From Siphonodentalium dalli (taxonomy: Eukaryota > Mollusca > Scaphopoda > Gadilida > Siphonodentaliidae): a DNA stretch of 64,000 nucleotides. Location of the stretch: assembly GCA_032622095.1 (NCBI GenBank), contig CP136064.1:1798001-1862000 (forward strand), written 5' to 3'. Below the pieces are notes generated by a model. That model was not told where the DNA came from, did not search any database, and saw only the letters and a program-made list of their open reading frames with translations. Positions 8,842 through 23,500 of this stretch are shown here, piece after piece. Positions within the stretch are counted from its first letter, which is position 1. Each line of letters begins with the position of its first letter. A program made the position numbers and the translations under genes.

Positions 8842-11131
8842 ACTTAAAGGGACATAAGTAACACCGTCACCAACTTTAAGGGGTATCTGCTATAGACTGG
8901 TTCCATGGTGGAGTACTGTTGGATATTTTCAATTTGGCGCATGTTTCTCCATACCGCGCCATGTCAAATCTGGCCATATCCGAATCGGGTTGTCATTTAC
9001 AATGACTACAGAAAATAAATATCTTCATGTTGGAATGCAAATGTATGTTTAAAGGAACAGATGTATCTGATCTTAAAGGGACATAAGTAACACAGTCACC
9101 AACTTTAAGGGGTATCTGCTATAGACTGGTTCCATGGTGGAGTACGGTTGGATATTTTCTATTTGGCGCATGTTGCTCCATACCGCGCCATGTCAAATCT
9201 GGCCATATCCGAATCGGGTTGTCATTTACAATGACTACAGAAAATAAATATCTTCATGTTGGAATGCAAATGTATGTTTAAAGGAACAGATGTATCACAA
9301 CTTAAAGGGACATAAGTAACACCGTCACCAACTTTAAGGGGTATCTGCTATAGACTGGTTCCATGGTGGAGTACTGTTGGATATTTTCAATTTGGCGCAT
9401 GTTTCTCCATACCGCGCCATGTCAAATCTGGCCATATCCGAATCGGGTTGTCATTTACAATGACTACAGAAAATAAATATCTTCATGATGGAATGCAAAT
9501 GTATGTCTAAAGGAACAGATGTATCTCAACTTAAAGGGACATAAGTAACACAGTCACCAACTTTAAGGGGTGTCTGATATAGACTGGTTCCATGGTGGAG
9601 TACGGTTGGATATTTTCAATTTGGCGCATGTTTCTCCATACCGCGCCATGTCAATTCTGGCCATATCCGAATCGGGTTGTCATTTACAATGACTATAGAA
9701 AATAAATATCTTCATGTTGGAATGCAAATGTATGTTTAAAGGAACAGATGTATCTCAACTTAAAGGGACATAAGTAACACAGTCACCAACTTTAAGGGTT
9801 GTCTGCTATAGACTGGTTCCATGGTGGAGTACGGTTGGATATTTTCAATTTGGCGCATGTTTCTCCATACCGCGCCATGTCAAATCTGGCCCTATCCGAA
9901 TCGGGTTGTCATTTACAATGACTGCAGAAAATATATATCTTCATGGTGGAATGCAAATGTATGTTTAAAGGAACAGATGTATCTCAACTTAAAGGGACAT
10001 AAGTAACACAGTCACCAACTTTAAGGGGTATCTGCTATAGACTGGTTCCATGGTGGAGTACGGTTGGATATTTTCAATTTGGCGCATGTTTCTCCATACC
10101 GCGCCATGTCAAATCTGGCCATATCCGAATCGGGTTGTCATTTACAATGACTGCAGAAAATAAATATCTTCATGTTGGAATGCAAATGTATATTTAAAGG
10201 AACAGATGTATCTCAACTTAAAGGGACATAAGTAACACAGTCACCAACTTTAAGGGGTGTTTGCTATAGACAGGTTCCATGGTGGAGTACGGTTGGATAT
10301 TTTCAATTTGGCGCATGTTTCTCCATACCGCGCCATGTCAAATCTGGCCATATCCGAATCGGGTTGTCATTTACAATGACTGCAGAAAATAAATATCTTC
10401 ATGTTGGAATGCAAATGTATGTTTAAAGGAACAGATGTATCTCAACTTAAAGGGACACAAGTAACACAGTCACCAACTTTAAGGGGTGTCTGATATAGAC
10501 TGGTTCCATGGTGGAGTACGGTTGGATATTTTCAATTTGGCGCATGTTTCTCCATACCGCGCCATGTCAATTCTGGCCATATCCGAATCGGGTTGTCATT
10601 TACAATGACTACAGAAAATAAATATCTTCATGTTGGAATGCAAATGTATGTTTAAAGGAACAGATGTATCTCAACTTAAAGGGACATAAGTAACACAGTC
10701 ACCAACTTTAAGGGGTGTCTGCTATAGACTGGTTCCATGGTGGAGTACGGTTGGATATTTTCAATTTGGCGCATGTTTCTCCATACCGCGCCATGTCAAA
10801 TCTGGCCCTATCCGAATCGGGTTGTCATTTACAATGACTGCAGAAAATATATATCTTCATGGTGGAATGCAAATGTATGTTTAAAGGAACAGATGTATCT
10901 CAACTTAAAGGGACATAAGTAACACAGTCACCAACTTTAAGGGGTATCTGCTATAGACTGGTTCCATGGTGGAGTACGGTTGGATATTTTCAATTTGGCG
11001 CATGTTTCTCCATACCGTGCCATGTCAATTCTGGCCATATCCGAATCGGGTTGTCATTTACAATGACTACAGAAAATAAATATCTTCATGTTGGAATGCA
11101 AATGTATGTTTAAAGGAACAGATGTATCTCA

Positions 11132-14100
11132 ACTTAAAGGGACATAAGTAACACAGTCACCAACTTTAAGGGGTGTCTGCTATAGACTGGTTCCATGGTG
11201 GAGTACGGTTGGATATTTTCAATTTGGCGCATGTTTCTCCATACCGCGCCATGTCAAATCTGGCCCTATCCGAATCGGGTTGTCATTTACAATGACTGCA
11301 GAAAATATATATCTTCATGGTGGAATGCAAATGTATGTTTAAAGGAACAGATGTATCTCAACTTAAAGGGACATAAGTAACACAGTCACCAACTTTAAGG
11401 GGTATCTGCTATAGACTGGTTCCATGGTGGAGTACGGTTGGATATTTTCTATTTGGCGCATGTTTCTCCATACCGCGCCATGTCAAATCTGGCCCTATCC
11501 GAATCGGGTTGTCATTTACAATGACTGCAGAAAATATATATCTTCATGGTGGAATGCAAATGTATGTTTAAAGGAACAGATGTATCTCAACTTAAAGGGA
11601 CATAAGTAACACAGTCACCAACTTTAAGGGGTATCTGCTATAGACTGGTTCCATGGTGGAGTACTGTTGGATATTTTCAATTTGGCGCATGTTTCTCCAT
11701 ACCGCGCCATGTCAAATCTGGCCATATCCGAATCGGGTTGTCATTTACAATGACTACAGAAAATAAATAGCTTCATGTTGGAATGCAAATGTATGTTTAA
11801 AGGAACAGATGTATCTGAACTTAAAGGGACATAAGTAACACAGTCACCAACTTTAAGGGGTATCTGCTATAGACTGGTTCCATGGTGGAGTACGGTTGGA
11901 TATTTTCTATTTGGCGCATGTTTCTCCATACCGCGCCATGTCAAATCTGGCCATATCCGAATCGGGTTGTCATTTACAATGACTACAGAAAATAAATATC
12001 TTCATGTTGGAATGCAAATGTATGTTTAAAGGAACAGATGTATCACAACTTAAAGGGACATAAGTAACACTGTCACCAACTTTAAGGGGTATCTGCTATA
12101 GACTGGTTCCATGGTGGAGTACTGTTGGATATTTTCAATTTGGCGCATGTTTCTCCATACCGCGCCATGTCAAATCTGGCCATATCCGAATCGGGTTGTC
12201 ATTTACAATGACTACAGAAAATAAATATCTTCATGTTGGAATGCAAATGTATGTCTAAAGGAACAGATGTATCTCAACTTAAAGGGACATAAGTAACACA
12301 GTCACCAACTTTAAGGGGTGTCTGATATAGACTGGTTCCATGGTGGAGTACGGTTGGATATTTTCAATTTGGCGCATGTTTCTCCATACCGCGCCATGTT
12401 AATTCTGGCCATATCCGAATCGGGTTGTCATTTACAATGACTACAGAAAATAAATATCTTCATGTTGGAATGCAAATGTATGTTTAAAGGAACAGATGTA
12501 TCTCAACTTAAAGGGACATAAGTAACACAGTCACCAACTTTAAGGGGTGTCTGCTATAGACTGGTTCCATGGTGGAGTACGGTTGGATATTTTCAATTTG
12601 GCGCATGTTTCTCCATACCGCGCCATGTCAAATCTGGCCCTATCCGAATCGGGTTGTCATTTACAATGACTGCAGAAAATATATATCTTCATGGTGGAAT
12701 GCAAATGTATGTTTAAAGGAACAGATGTATCTCAACTTAAAGGGACATAAGTAACACAGTCACCAACTTTAAGGGGTATCTGCTATAGACTGGTTCCATG
12801 GTGGAGTACGGTTGGATATTTTCAATTTGGCGCATGTTTCTCCATACCGCGCCATGTCAAATCTGGCCATATCCGAATCGGGTTGTCATTTACAATGACT
12901 GCAGAAAATAAATATCTTCATGTTGGAATGCAAATGTATATTTAAAGGAACAGATGTATCTCAACTTAAAGGGACATAAGTAACACAGTCACCAACTTTA
13001 AGGGGTGTCTGCTATAGACTGGTTCCATGGTGGAGTACGGTTGGATATTTTCAATTTGGCGCATGTTTCTCCATACCGCGCCATGTAAAATCTGGCCCTA
13101 TCCGAATCGGGTTGTCATTTACAATGACTGCAGAAAATATATATCTTCATGGTGGAATGCAAATGTATGTTTAAAGGAACAGATGTATCTCAACTTAAAG
13201 GGACATAAGTAACACAGTCACCAACTTTAAGGGGTATCTGCTATAGACTGGTTCCATGGTGGAGTACGGTTGGATATTTTCTATTTGGCGCATGTTTCTC
13301 CATACCGCGCCATGTCAAATCTGGCCCTATCCGAATCGGGTTGTCATTTACAATGACTGCAGAAAATATATATCTTCATGGTGGAATGCAAATGTATGTT
13401 TAAAGGAACAGATGTATCTCAACTTAAAGGGACATAAGTAACACAGTCACCAACTTTAAGGGGTATCTGCTATAGACTGGTTCCATGGTGGAGTACTGTT
13501 GGATATTTTCAATTTGGCGCATGTTTCTCCATACCGCGCCATGTAAAATCTGGCCATATCCGAATCGGGTTGTCATTTACAATGACTACAGAAAATAAAT
13601 AGCTTCATGTTGGAATGCAAATGTATGTTTAAAGGAACAGATGTATCTGAACTTAAAGGGACATAAGTAACACAGTCACCAACTTTAAGGGGTATCTGCT
13701 ATAGACTGGTTCCATGGTGGAGTACGGTTGGATATTTTCTATTTGGCGCATGTTTCTCCATACCGCGCCATGTCAAATCTGGCCATATCCGAATCGGGTT
13801 GTCATTTACAATGACTACAGAAAATAAATATCTTCATGTTGGAATGCAAATGTATGTTTAAAGGAACAGATGTATCACAACTTAAAGGGACATAAGTAAC
13901 ACTGTCACCAACTTTAAGGGGTATCTGCTATAGACTGGTTCCATGGTGGAGTACTGTTGGATATTTTCAATTTGGCGCATGTTTCTCCATACCGCGCCAT
14001 GTCAAATCTGGCCATATCCGAATCGGGTTGTCATTTACAATGACTACAGAAAATAAATATCTTCATGTTGGAATGCAAATGTATGTCTAAAGGAACAGAT

Positions 14101-14795
14101 GTATCTCAACTTAAAGGGACATAAGTAACACAGTCACCAACTTTAAGGGGTGTCTGATATAGACTGGTTCCATGGTGGAGTACGGTTGGATATTTTCAAT
14201 TTGGCGCATGTTTCTCCATACCGCGCCATGTCAATTCTGGCCATATCCGAATCGGGTTGTCATTTACAATGACTACAGAAAATAAATATCTTCATGTTGG
14301 AATGCAAATGTATGTTTAAAGGAACAGATGTATCTCAACTTAAAGGGACATAAGTAACACAGTCACCAACTTTAAGGGGTGTCTGCTATAGACTGGTTCC
14401 ATGGTGGAGTACGGTTGGATATTTTCAATTTGGCGCATGTTTCTCCATACCGTGCCATGTCAAATCTGGCCCTATCCGAATCGGGTTGTCATTTACAATG
14501 ACTGCAGAAAATATATATCTTCATGGTGGAATGCAAATGTATGTTTAAAGGAACAGATGTATCTCAACTTAAAGGGACATAAGTAACACAGTCACCAACT
14601 TTAAGGGGTATCTGCTATAGACTGGTTCCATGGTGGAGTACGGTTGGATATTTTCAATTTGGCGCATGTTTCTCCATACCGCGCCATGTCAAATCTGGCC
14701 ATATCCGAATCGGGTTGTCATTTACAATGACTGCAGAAAATAAATATCTTCATGTTGGAATGCAAATGTATATTTAAAGGAACAGATGTATCTCA
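11132..14795 (+). repeat. 8-monomer higher-order duplication (1832 bp x 2)
   Basis: Block 11132-12963 is repeated in tandem at 12964-14795. Shared markers at exactly 1832-bp spacing are: two adjacent type A copies, the second with TTCTATTTGG (anchors 11424 and 13256); AAATAGCTTC (near 11765 and 13597); ACTGTCACC with GTCTAAAGG (anchors 12111 and 13943); and the TATATTTAAAGG copy (12798 and 14630). The monomers on either side do not match at this shift, which fixes the limits. The second block has private GTAAAATC changes in two nearby copies (anchors 13027 and 13485). Confidence 0.85.
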
Positions 14796-17700
14796 ACTTA
14801 AAGGGACATAAGTAACACAGTCACCAACTTTAAGGGGTGTTTGCTATAGACTGGTTCCATGGTGGAGTACGGTTGGATATTTTCAATTTGGCGCATGTTT
14901 CTCCATACCGCGCCATGTCAAATCTGGCCATATCCGAATCGGGTTGTCATTTACAATGACTACAGAAAATAAATATCTTCATGTTGGAATGCAAATGTAT
15001 GTTTAAAGGAACAGATGTATCTCAACTTAAAGGGACATAAGTAACACAGTCACCAACTTTAAGGGGTATCTGCTATAGACTGGTTCCATGGTGGAGTACG
15101 GTTGGATATTTTCAATTTGGCGCATGTTTCTCCATACCGCGCCATGTCAAATCTGGCCATATCCGAATCGGGTTGTCATTTACAATGACTGCAGAAAATA
15201 AATATCTTCATGTTGGAATGCAAATGTATGTTTAAAGGAACAGATGTATCTCAACTTAAAGGGACACAAGTAACACAGTCACCAACTTTAAGGGGTGTCT
15301 GATATAGACTGGTTCCATGGTGGAGTACGGTTGGATATTTTCAATTTGGCGCATGTTTCTCCATACCGCGCCATGTCAATTCTGGCCATATCCGAATCGG
15401 GTTGTGATTTACAATGACTACAGAAAATAAATATCTTCATGTTGGAATGCAAATGTATGTTTAAAGGAACAGATGTATCTCAACTTAAAGGGACATAAGT
15501 AACACAGTCACCAACTTTAAGGGGTGTCTGCTATAGACTGGTTCCATGGTGGAGTACGGTTGGATATTTTCAATTTGGCGCATGTTTCTCCATACCCCGC
15601 CATGTCAAATCTGGCCCTATCCGAATCGGGTTGTCATTTACAATGACTGCAGAAAATATATATCTTCATGGTGGAATGCAAATGTATGTTTAAAGGAACA
15701 GATGTATCTCAACTTAAAGGGACATAAGTAACACAGTCACCAACTTTAAGGGGTATCTGCTATAGACTGGTTCCATGGTGGAGTACGGTTGGATATTTTC
15801 AATTTGGCGCATGTTTCTCCATACCGCGCCATGTCAAATCTGGCCATATCCGAATCGGGTTGTCATTTACAATGACTACAGAAAATAAATATCTTCATGT
15901 TGGAATGCAAATGTATGTTTAAAGGAACAGATGTATCTCAACTTAAAGGGACATAAGTAACACAGTCACCAACTTTAAGGGGTATCTGCTATAGACTGGT
16001 TCCATGGTGGAGTACGGTTGGATATTTTCAATTTGGCACATGTTTCTCCATACCGCGCCATGTCAAATCTGGCCATATCCGATTCGGGTTGTCATTTACA
16101 ATGACTGCAGAAAATATATATCTTCATGGTGGAATGCAAATGCATGTTTAAGGGAACAGATGTATCTCAACTTAAAGGGACATAAGTAACACAGTCACCA
16201 ACTTTAAGGGGTATCTGCTATAGACTGGTTCCATGGTGGAGTACGGTTGGATATTTTCAATTTGGCACATGTTTCTCCATACCGCGCCATGTCAAATCTG
16301 GCCATATCCGAATCGGGTTGTCATTTACAATGACTACAGAAAATAAATATCTCCATGTTGGAATGCAAATGTATGTTTAAAGGAACAGATGTATCTCAAC
16401 TTAAAGGGACATAAGTAACACAGTCACCAACTTTAAGGGGTATCTGCTATAGACTGGTTCCATGGTGGAGTACGGTTGGATATTTTCAATTTGGCGCATG
16501 TTTCTCCATACCGCGCCATGTCAAATCTGGCCCTATCCGAATCGGGTTGTCATTTACAATGACTGCAGAAAATATATATCTTCATGGTGGAATGCAAATG
16601 TATGTTTAAAGGAACAGATGTTTCTCAACTTAAAGGGACATAAGTAACACAGTCACCAACTTTAAGGGGTATCTGCTATAGACTGGTTCCATGGTGGAGT
16701 ACGGTTGGATATTTTCTATTTGGCGCATGTTTCTCCATACCGCACCATGTCAAATCTGGCCATATCCGAATCGGGTTGTCATTTACAATGACAACAGAAA
16801 ATAAATATCTCCATGTTGGAATGCAAATGTATGTTTAAAGGAACAGATGTATCTCAACTTAAAGGGACATAAGTAACAGTCACCAACTTTAAGGGGTATC
16901 TGCTATAGACTGGTTCCATGGTGGAGTACGGTTGGATATTTTCAATTTGGCGCATGTTTCTCCATACCGCGCCATGTCAAATCTGGCCCTATTCGAATCG
17001 GGTTGTCATTTACAATGACTGCAGAAAATAAATATCTTCATGTTGGAATGCAAATGTATGTTTAAAGGAACAGATGTATCTCAACTTAAAGGGACATAAG
17101 TAACACAGTCACCAACTTTAAGGGGTGTCTGATATAGACTGGTTCCATGGTGGAGTACGGTTGGATATTTTCAATTTGGCGCATGTTTCTCCATACCGCG
17201 CCATGTCAATTCTGGCCATATCCGAATCGGGTTGTCATTTACAATGACTACAGAAAATAAATATCTTCATGTTGGAATGCAAATGTATGTTTAAAGGAAC
17301 AGATGTATCTCAACTTAAAGGGACATAACTAACACAGTCACCAACTTTAAGGGGTGTCTGATATAGACTGGTTCCATGGTGGAGTACGGTTGGATATTTT
17401 CAATTTGGCGCATGTTTCTCCATACCGCGCCATGTCAATTCTGGCCATATCCGAATCGGGTTGTCATTTACAATGACTACAGAAAATAAATATCTTCATG
17501 TTGGAATGCAAATGTATGTTTAAAGGAACAGATGTATCTCAACTTAAAGGGACATAAGTAACACAGTCACCAACTTTAAGGGGTGTCTGCTATAGACTGG
17601 TTCCATGGTGGAGTACGGTTGGATATTTTCAATTTGGCGCATGTTTCTCCATACCGTGCCATGTCAAATCTGGCCCTATCCGAATCGGGTTGTCATTTAC

Positions 17701-20516
17701 AATGACTGCAGAAAATATATATCTTCATGGTGGAATGCAAATGTATGTTTAAAGGAACAGATGTATCTCAACTTAAAGGGACATAAGTAACACAGTCACC
17801 AACTTTAAGGGGTATCTGCTATAGACTGGTTCCATGGTGGAGTACGGTTGGATATTTTCAATTTGGCGCATGTTTCTCCATACCGCGCCATGTCAAATCT
17901 GGCCATATCCGAATCGGGTTGTCATTTACAATGACTGCAGAAAATAAATATCTTCATGTTGGAATGCAAATGTATATTTAAAGGAACAGATGTATCTCAA
18001 CTTAAAGGGACATAAGTAACACAGTCACCAACTTTAAGGGGTGTTTGCTATAGACTGGTTCCATGGTGGAGTACGGTTGGATATTTTCAATTTGGCGCAT
18101 GTTTCTCCATACCGCGCCATGTCAAATCTGGCCATATCCGAATCGGGTTGTCATTTACAATGACTACAGAAAATAAATATCTTCATGTTGGAATGCAAAT
18201 GTATGTTTAAAGGAACAGATGTATCTCAACTTAAAGGGACATAAGTAACACAGTCACCAACTTTAAGGGGTATCTGCTATAGACTGGTTCCATGGTGGAG
18301 TACGGTTGGATATTTTCAATTTGGCGCATGTTTCTCCATACCGCGCCATGTCAAATCTGGCCATATCCGAATCGGGTTGTCATTTACAATGACTGCAGAA
18401 AATAAATATCTTCATGTTGGAATGCAAATGTATGTTTAAAGGAACAGATGTATCTCAACTTAAAGGGACACAAGTAACACAGTCACCAACTTTAAGGGGT
18501 GTCTGATATAGACTGGTTCCATGGTGGAGTACGATTGGATATTTTCAATTTGGCGCATGTTTCTCCATACCGCGCCATGTCAATTCTGGCCATATCCGAA
18601 TCGGGTTGTGATTTACAATGACTACAGAAAATAAATATCTTCATGTTGGAATGCAAATGTATGTTTAAAGGAACAGATGTATCTCAACTTAAAGGGACAT
18701 AAGTAACACAGTCACCAACTTTAAGGGGTGTCTGCTATAGACTGGTTCCATGGTGGAGTACGGTTGGATATTTTCAATTTGGCGCATGTTTCTCCATACC
18801 CCGCCATGTCAAATCTGGCCCTATCCGAATCGGGTTGTCATTTACAATGACTGCAGAAAATATATATCTTCTTGGTGGAATGCAAATGTATGTTTAAAGG
18901 AACAGATGTATCTCAACTTAAAGGGACATAAGTAACACAGTCACCAACTTTAAGGGGTATCTGCTATAGACTGGTTCCATGGTGGAGTACGGTTGGATAT
19001 TTTCAATTTGGCGCATGTTTCTCCATACCGCGCCATGTCAAATCTGGCCATATCCGAATCGGGTTGTCATTTACAATGACTACAGAAAATAAATATCTTC
19101 ATGTTGGAATGCAAATGTATGTTTAAAGGAACAGATGTATCTCAACTTAAAGGGACATAAGTAACACAGTCACCAACTTTAAGGGGTATCTGCTATAGAC
19201 TGGTTCCATGGTGGAGTACGGTTGGATATTTTCAATTTGGCACATGTTTCTCCATACCGCGCCATGTCAAATCTGGCCATATCCGATTCGGGTTGTCATT
19301 TACAATGACTGCAGAAAATATATATCTTCATGGTGGAATGCAAATGCATGTTTAAGGGAACAGATGTATCTCAACTTAAAGGGACATAAGTAACACAGTC
19401 ACCAACTTTAAGGGGTATCTGCTATAGACTGGTTCCATGGTGGAGTACGGTTGGATATTTTCAATTTGGCACATGTTTCTCCATACCGCGCCATGTCAAA
19501 TCTGGCCATATCCGAATCGGGTTGTCATTTACAATGACTACAGAAAATAAATATCTCCATGTTGGAATGCAAATGTATGTTTAAAGGAACAGATGTATCT
19601 CAACTTAAAGGGACATAAGTAACACAGTCACCAACTTTAAGGGGTATCTGCTATAGACTGGTTCCATGGTGGAGTACGGTTGGATATTTTCAATTTGGCG
19701 CATGTTTCTCCATACCGCGCCATGTCAAATCTGGCCCTATCCGAATCGGGTTGTCATTTACAATGACTGCAGAAAATATATATCTTCATGGTGGAATGCA
19801 AATGTATGTTTAAAGGAACAGATGTTTCTCAACTTAAAGGGACATAAGTAACACAGTCACCAACTTTAAGGGGTATCTGCTATAGACTGGTTCCATGGTG
19901 GAGTACGGTTGGATATTTTCTATTTGGCGCATGTTTCTCCATACCGCACCATGTCAAATCTGGCCATATCCGAATCGGGTTGTCATTTACAATGACAACA
20001 GAAAATAAATATCTCCATGTTGGAATGCAAATGTATGTTTAAAGGAACAGATGTATCTCAACTTAAAGGGACATAAGTAACAGTCACCAACTTTAAGGGG
20101 TATCTGCTATAGACTGGTTCCATGGTGGAGTACGGTTGGATATTTTCAATTTGGCGCATGTTTCTCCATACCGCGCCATGTCAAATCTGGCCCTATTCGA
20201 ATCGGGTTGTCATTTACAATGACTGCAGAAAATAAATATCTTCATGTTGGAATGCAAATGTATGTTTAAAGGAACAGATGTATCTCAACTTAAAGGGACA
20301 TAAGTAACACAGTCACCAACTTTAAGGGGTGTCTGATATAGACTGGTTCCATGGTGGAGTACGGTTGGATATTTTCAATTTGGCGCATGTTTCTCCATAC
20401 CGCGCCATGTCAATTCTGGCCATATCCGAATCGGGTTGTCATTTACAATGACTACAGAAAATAAATATCTTCATGTTGGAATGCAAATGTATGTTTAAAG
20501 GAACAGATGTATCTCA
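14109..20516 (+). repeat. 14-monomer higher-order duplication (3204 bp x 2)
   Basis: Block 14109-17312 is followed by a near-identical block 17313-20516. Rare alleles recur at exactly 3204 bp: ATACCGTGCC (anchors 14401 and 17605), GTTGTGATTT (15317 and 18521), ATACCCCGCC (15546 and 18750), ATGCATGTTTAAGGG (16004 and 19208), ATACCGCACC with GACAACAG (16691 and 19895), and the 2-bp deletion (16876/16877 and 20080/20081). The unit is 2 bp short of 14 x 229 because of that deletion. Only a few private differences are visible, such as ACGATTGG in the copy at 18521, so the event is recent relative to the array. Confidence 0.9.
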
Positions 20517-23500
20517 ACTTAAAGGGACATAAGTAACACAGTCACCAACTTTAAGGGGTGTCTGCTATAGACTGGTTCCATGGTGGAGTACGGTTGGATA
20601 TTTTCAATTTGGCGCATGTTTCTCCATACCGCGCCATGTCAAATCTGGCCCTATCCGAATCGGGTTGTCATTTACAATGACTGCAGAAAATATATATCTT
20701 CATGGTGGAATGCAAATGATTGTTTAAAGGAACAGATGTATCTCAACTTAAAGGGACATAAGTAACACAGTCACCAACTTTAAGGGGTATCTGCTATAGA
20801 CTGGTTCCATGGTGGAGTACGGTTGGATATTTTCTATTTGGCGCATGTTTCTCCATACCGCGCCATGTCAAATCTGGCCATATCCGAATCGGGTTGTCAT
20901 TTACAATGACTACAGAAAATAAATATCTTCATGTTGGAATGCAAATGTATGTTTAAAGGAACAGATGTATCACAACTTAAAGGACATAAGTAACACCGTC
21001 ACCAACTTTAAGGGGTATCTGCTATAGACTGGTTCCATGGTGGAGTACTGTTGGATATTTTCAATTTGGCGCATGTTTTTCCATACCGCGCCATGTCAAT
21101 TCTGGCCATATCCGAATCGGGTTGTCATTTACAATGACTACAGAAAATAAATATCTTCATGTTGGAATGCAAATGTATGTTTAAAGGAACAGATGTATCA
21201 CAACTTAAAGGGACATAAGTAACACCGTCACCAACTTTAAGGGGTATCTGATTTAGACTGGTTCCATGGTGGAGTACTGTTGGATATTTTCAATTTGCCG
21301 CATGTTTCTCCATACCGCGCCATGTCAAATCTGGCCATATCCGAATCGGGTTGTCATTTACAATGACTACAGAAAATAAATATCTTCATGTTGGAATGCA
21401 AATGTATGTTTAAAGGAACAGATGTATCTCAACTTAAAGGGACATAAGTAACACAGTCACCAACTTTAAGGGGTATCTGCTATAGACTGGTTCCATGGTG
21501 GAGTACGATTGGATATTTTCAATTTGGCGCATGTTTCTCCATGCCGCGCCATGTCAAATCTGGCCCTATCCGATTCGGGTTGTCATTTACAATGACTGCA
21601 GAAAATATATATCTTCATGGTGGAATGCAAATGTATGTTTAAAGGAACAGATGTATCTCAACTTAAAGGGACATAAGTAACACTGTCACCAACTTTAACG
21701 GGTATCTGCTATAGACTGGTTCCATGGTGGAGTACGGTTGGATATTTTCAATTTGGCGCATGTTTCTCCATACCGCGCCATGTCAATTCTGGCCATATCC
21801 GAATCGGGTTGTCATTTACAATGACTACAGAAAATAAATATCTTCATGTTGGATTGCAAATGTATGTTTAAAGGAACAGATGTATCTCAACTTAAAGGGA
21901 CATAAGTAACACAGTCACCAACTTTAAGGGGTGTCTGCTACAGACTGGTTCCATGGTGGAGTACGGTTGGATATTTTCAATTTGGCGCATGTTTCTCCAT
22001 ACCGCGCCATGTCAAATCTGGCCATATCCGAATCGGGTTGTCATTTACAATGACTACAGAAAATAAATATCTTCATGTTGGAATGCAAATGTATGTTTAA
22101 AGGAACAGATGTATCTCAACTTAAAGGGACATAAGTAACACAGTCACCAACTTTAAGGGGTGTCTGCTATTAACTGGTTCCATGGTGGAGTACGGTTGGA
22201 TATTTTCAATTTGGCGCATGTTTCTCCATACCGCGCCATGTCAAATCTGGCCCTATCCGAATCGGGTTGTCATTTACAATGACTGCAGAAAATATATATC
22301 TTCATGGTGGAATGCAAATGTATGTTTAAAGGAACAGATGTATCTCAACTTAAAGGGACATAAGTAACACAGTCACCAACTTTAAGGGGTATCTGCTATA
22401 GACTGGTTCCATGGTGGAGAACGGTTGGATATTTTCTATTTGGCGCATGTTTCTCCATACCGCGCCATGTCAAATCTGGCTATATCCGAATCGGGTTGTC
22501 ATTTACAATGACTACAGAAAATAAATATCTTCATGTTGGAATGCAAATGTATGTTTAAAGGAACAGATGTATCACAACTTAAAGGGACATAAGTAACACC
22601 GTCACCAACTTTAAGGGGTATCTGATTTAGACTGGTTCCATGGTGGAGTACTGTTGGATATTTTCAATTTGGCGCATGTTTCTCCATACCGCGCCATGTC
22701 AAATCTGGCCATATCCGAATCGGGTTGTCATTTACAATGACTACAGAAAATAAATATCTTCATGTTGGAATGCAAATGTATGTTTAAAGGAACAGATGTA
22801 TCTCAACTTAAAGGGACATAAGTAACACAGTCACCAACTTTAAGGGGTATCTGCTATAGACTGGTTCCATGGTGGAGTACGGTTGGATATTTTCAATTTG
22901 GCGCATGTTTTTCCATACCGCGCCATGTCAAATCTGGCCATATCCGAATCGGGTTGTCATTTACAATGACTGCAGAAAATATATATCTTCATGGTGGAAT
23001 GCAAATGTATGTTTAAAGGAACAGATGTATCTCAACTTAAAGGGACATAAGTAACACAGTCACCAACTTAAAGGGGTATCTGCTATAGACTGGTTCCATG
23101 GTGGAGTACGATTGGATATTTTCAATTTGGCGCATGTTTCTCCATGCCGCGCCATGTCAAATCTGGCCCTATCCGATTCGGGTTGTCATTTACAATGACT
23201 GCAGAAAATATATATCTTCATGGTGGAATGCAAATGTATGTTTAAAGGAACAGATGTATCTCAACTTAAAGGGACATAAGTAACACTGTCACCAACTTTA
23301 ACGGGTATCTGCTATAGACTGGTTCCATGGTGGAGTACGGTTGGATATTTTCAATTTGGCGCATGTTTCTCCATACCGCGCCATGTCAATTCTGGCCATA
23401 TCCGAATCGGGTTGTCATTTACAATGACTACAGAAAATAAATATCTTCATGTTGGATTGCAAATGTATGTTTAAAGGAACAGATGTATCTCAACTTAAAG

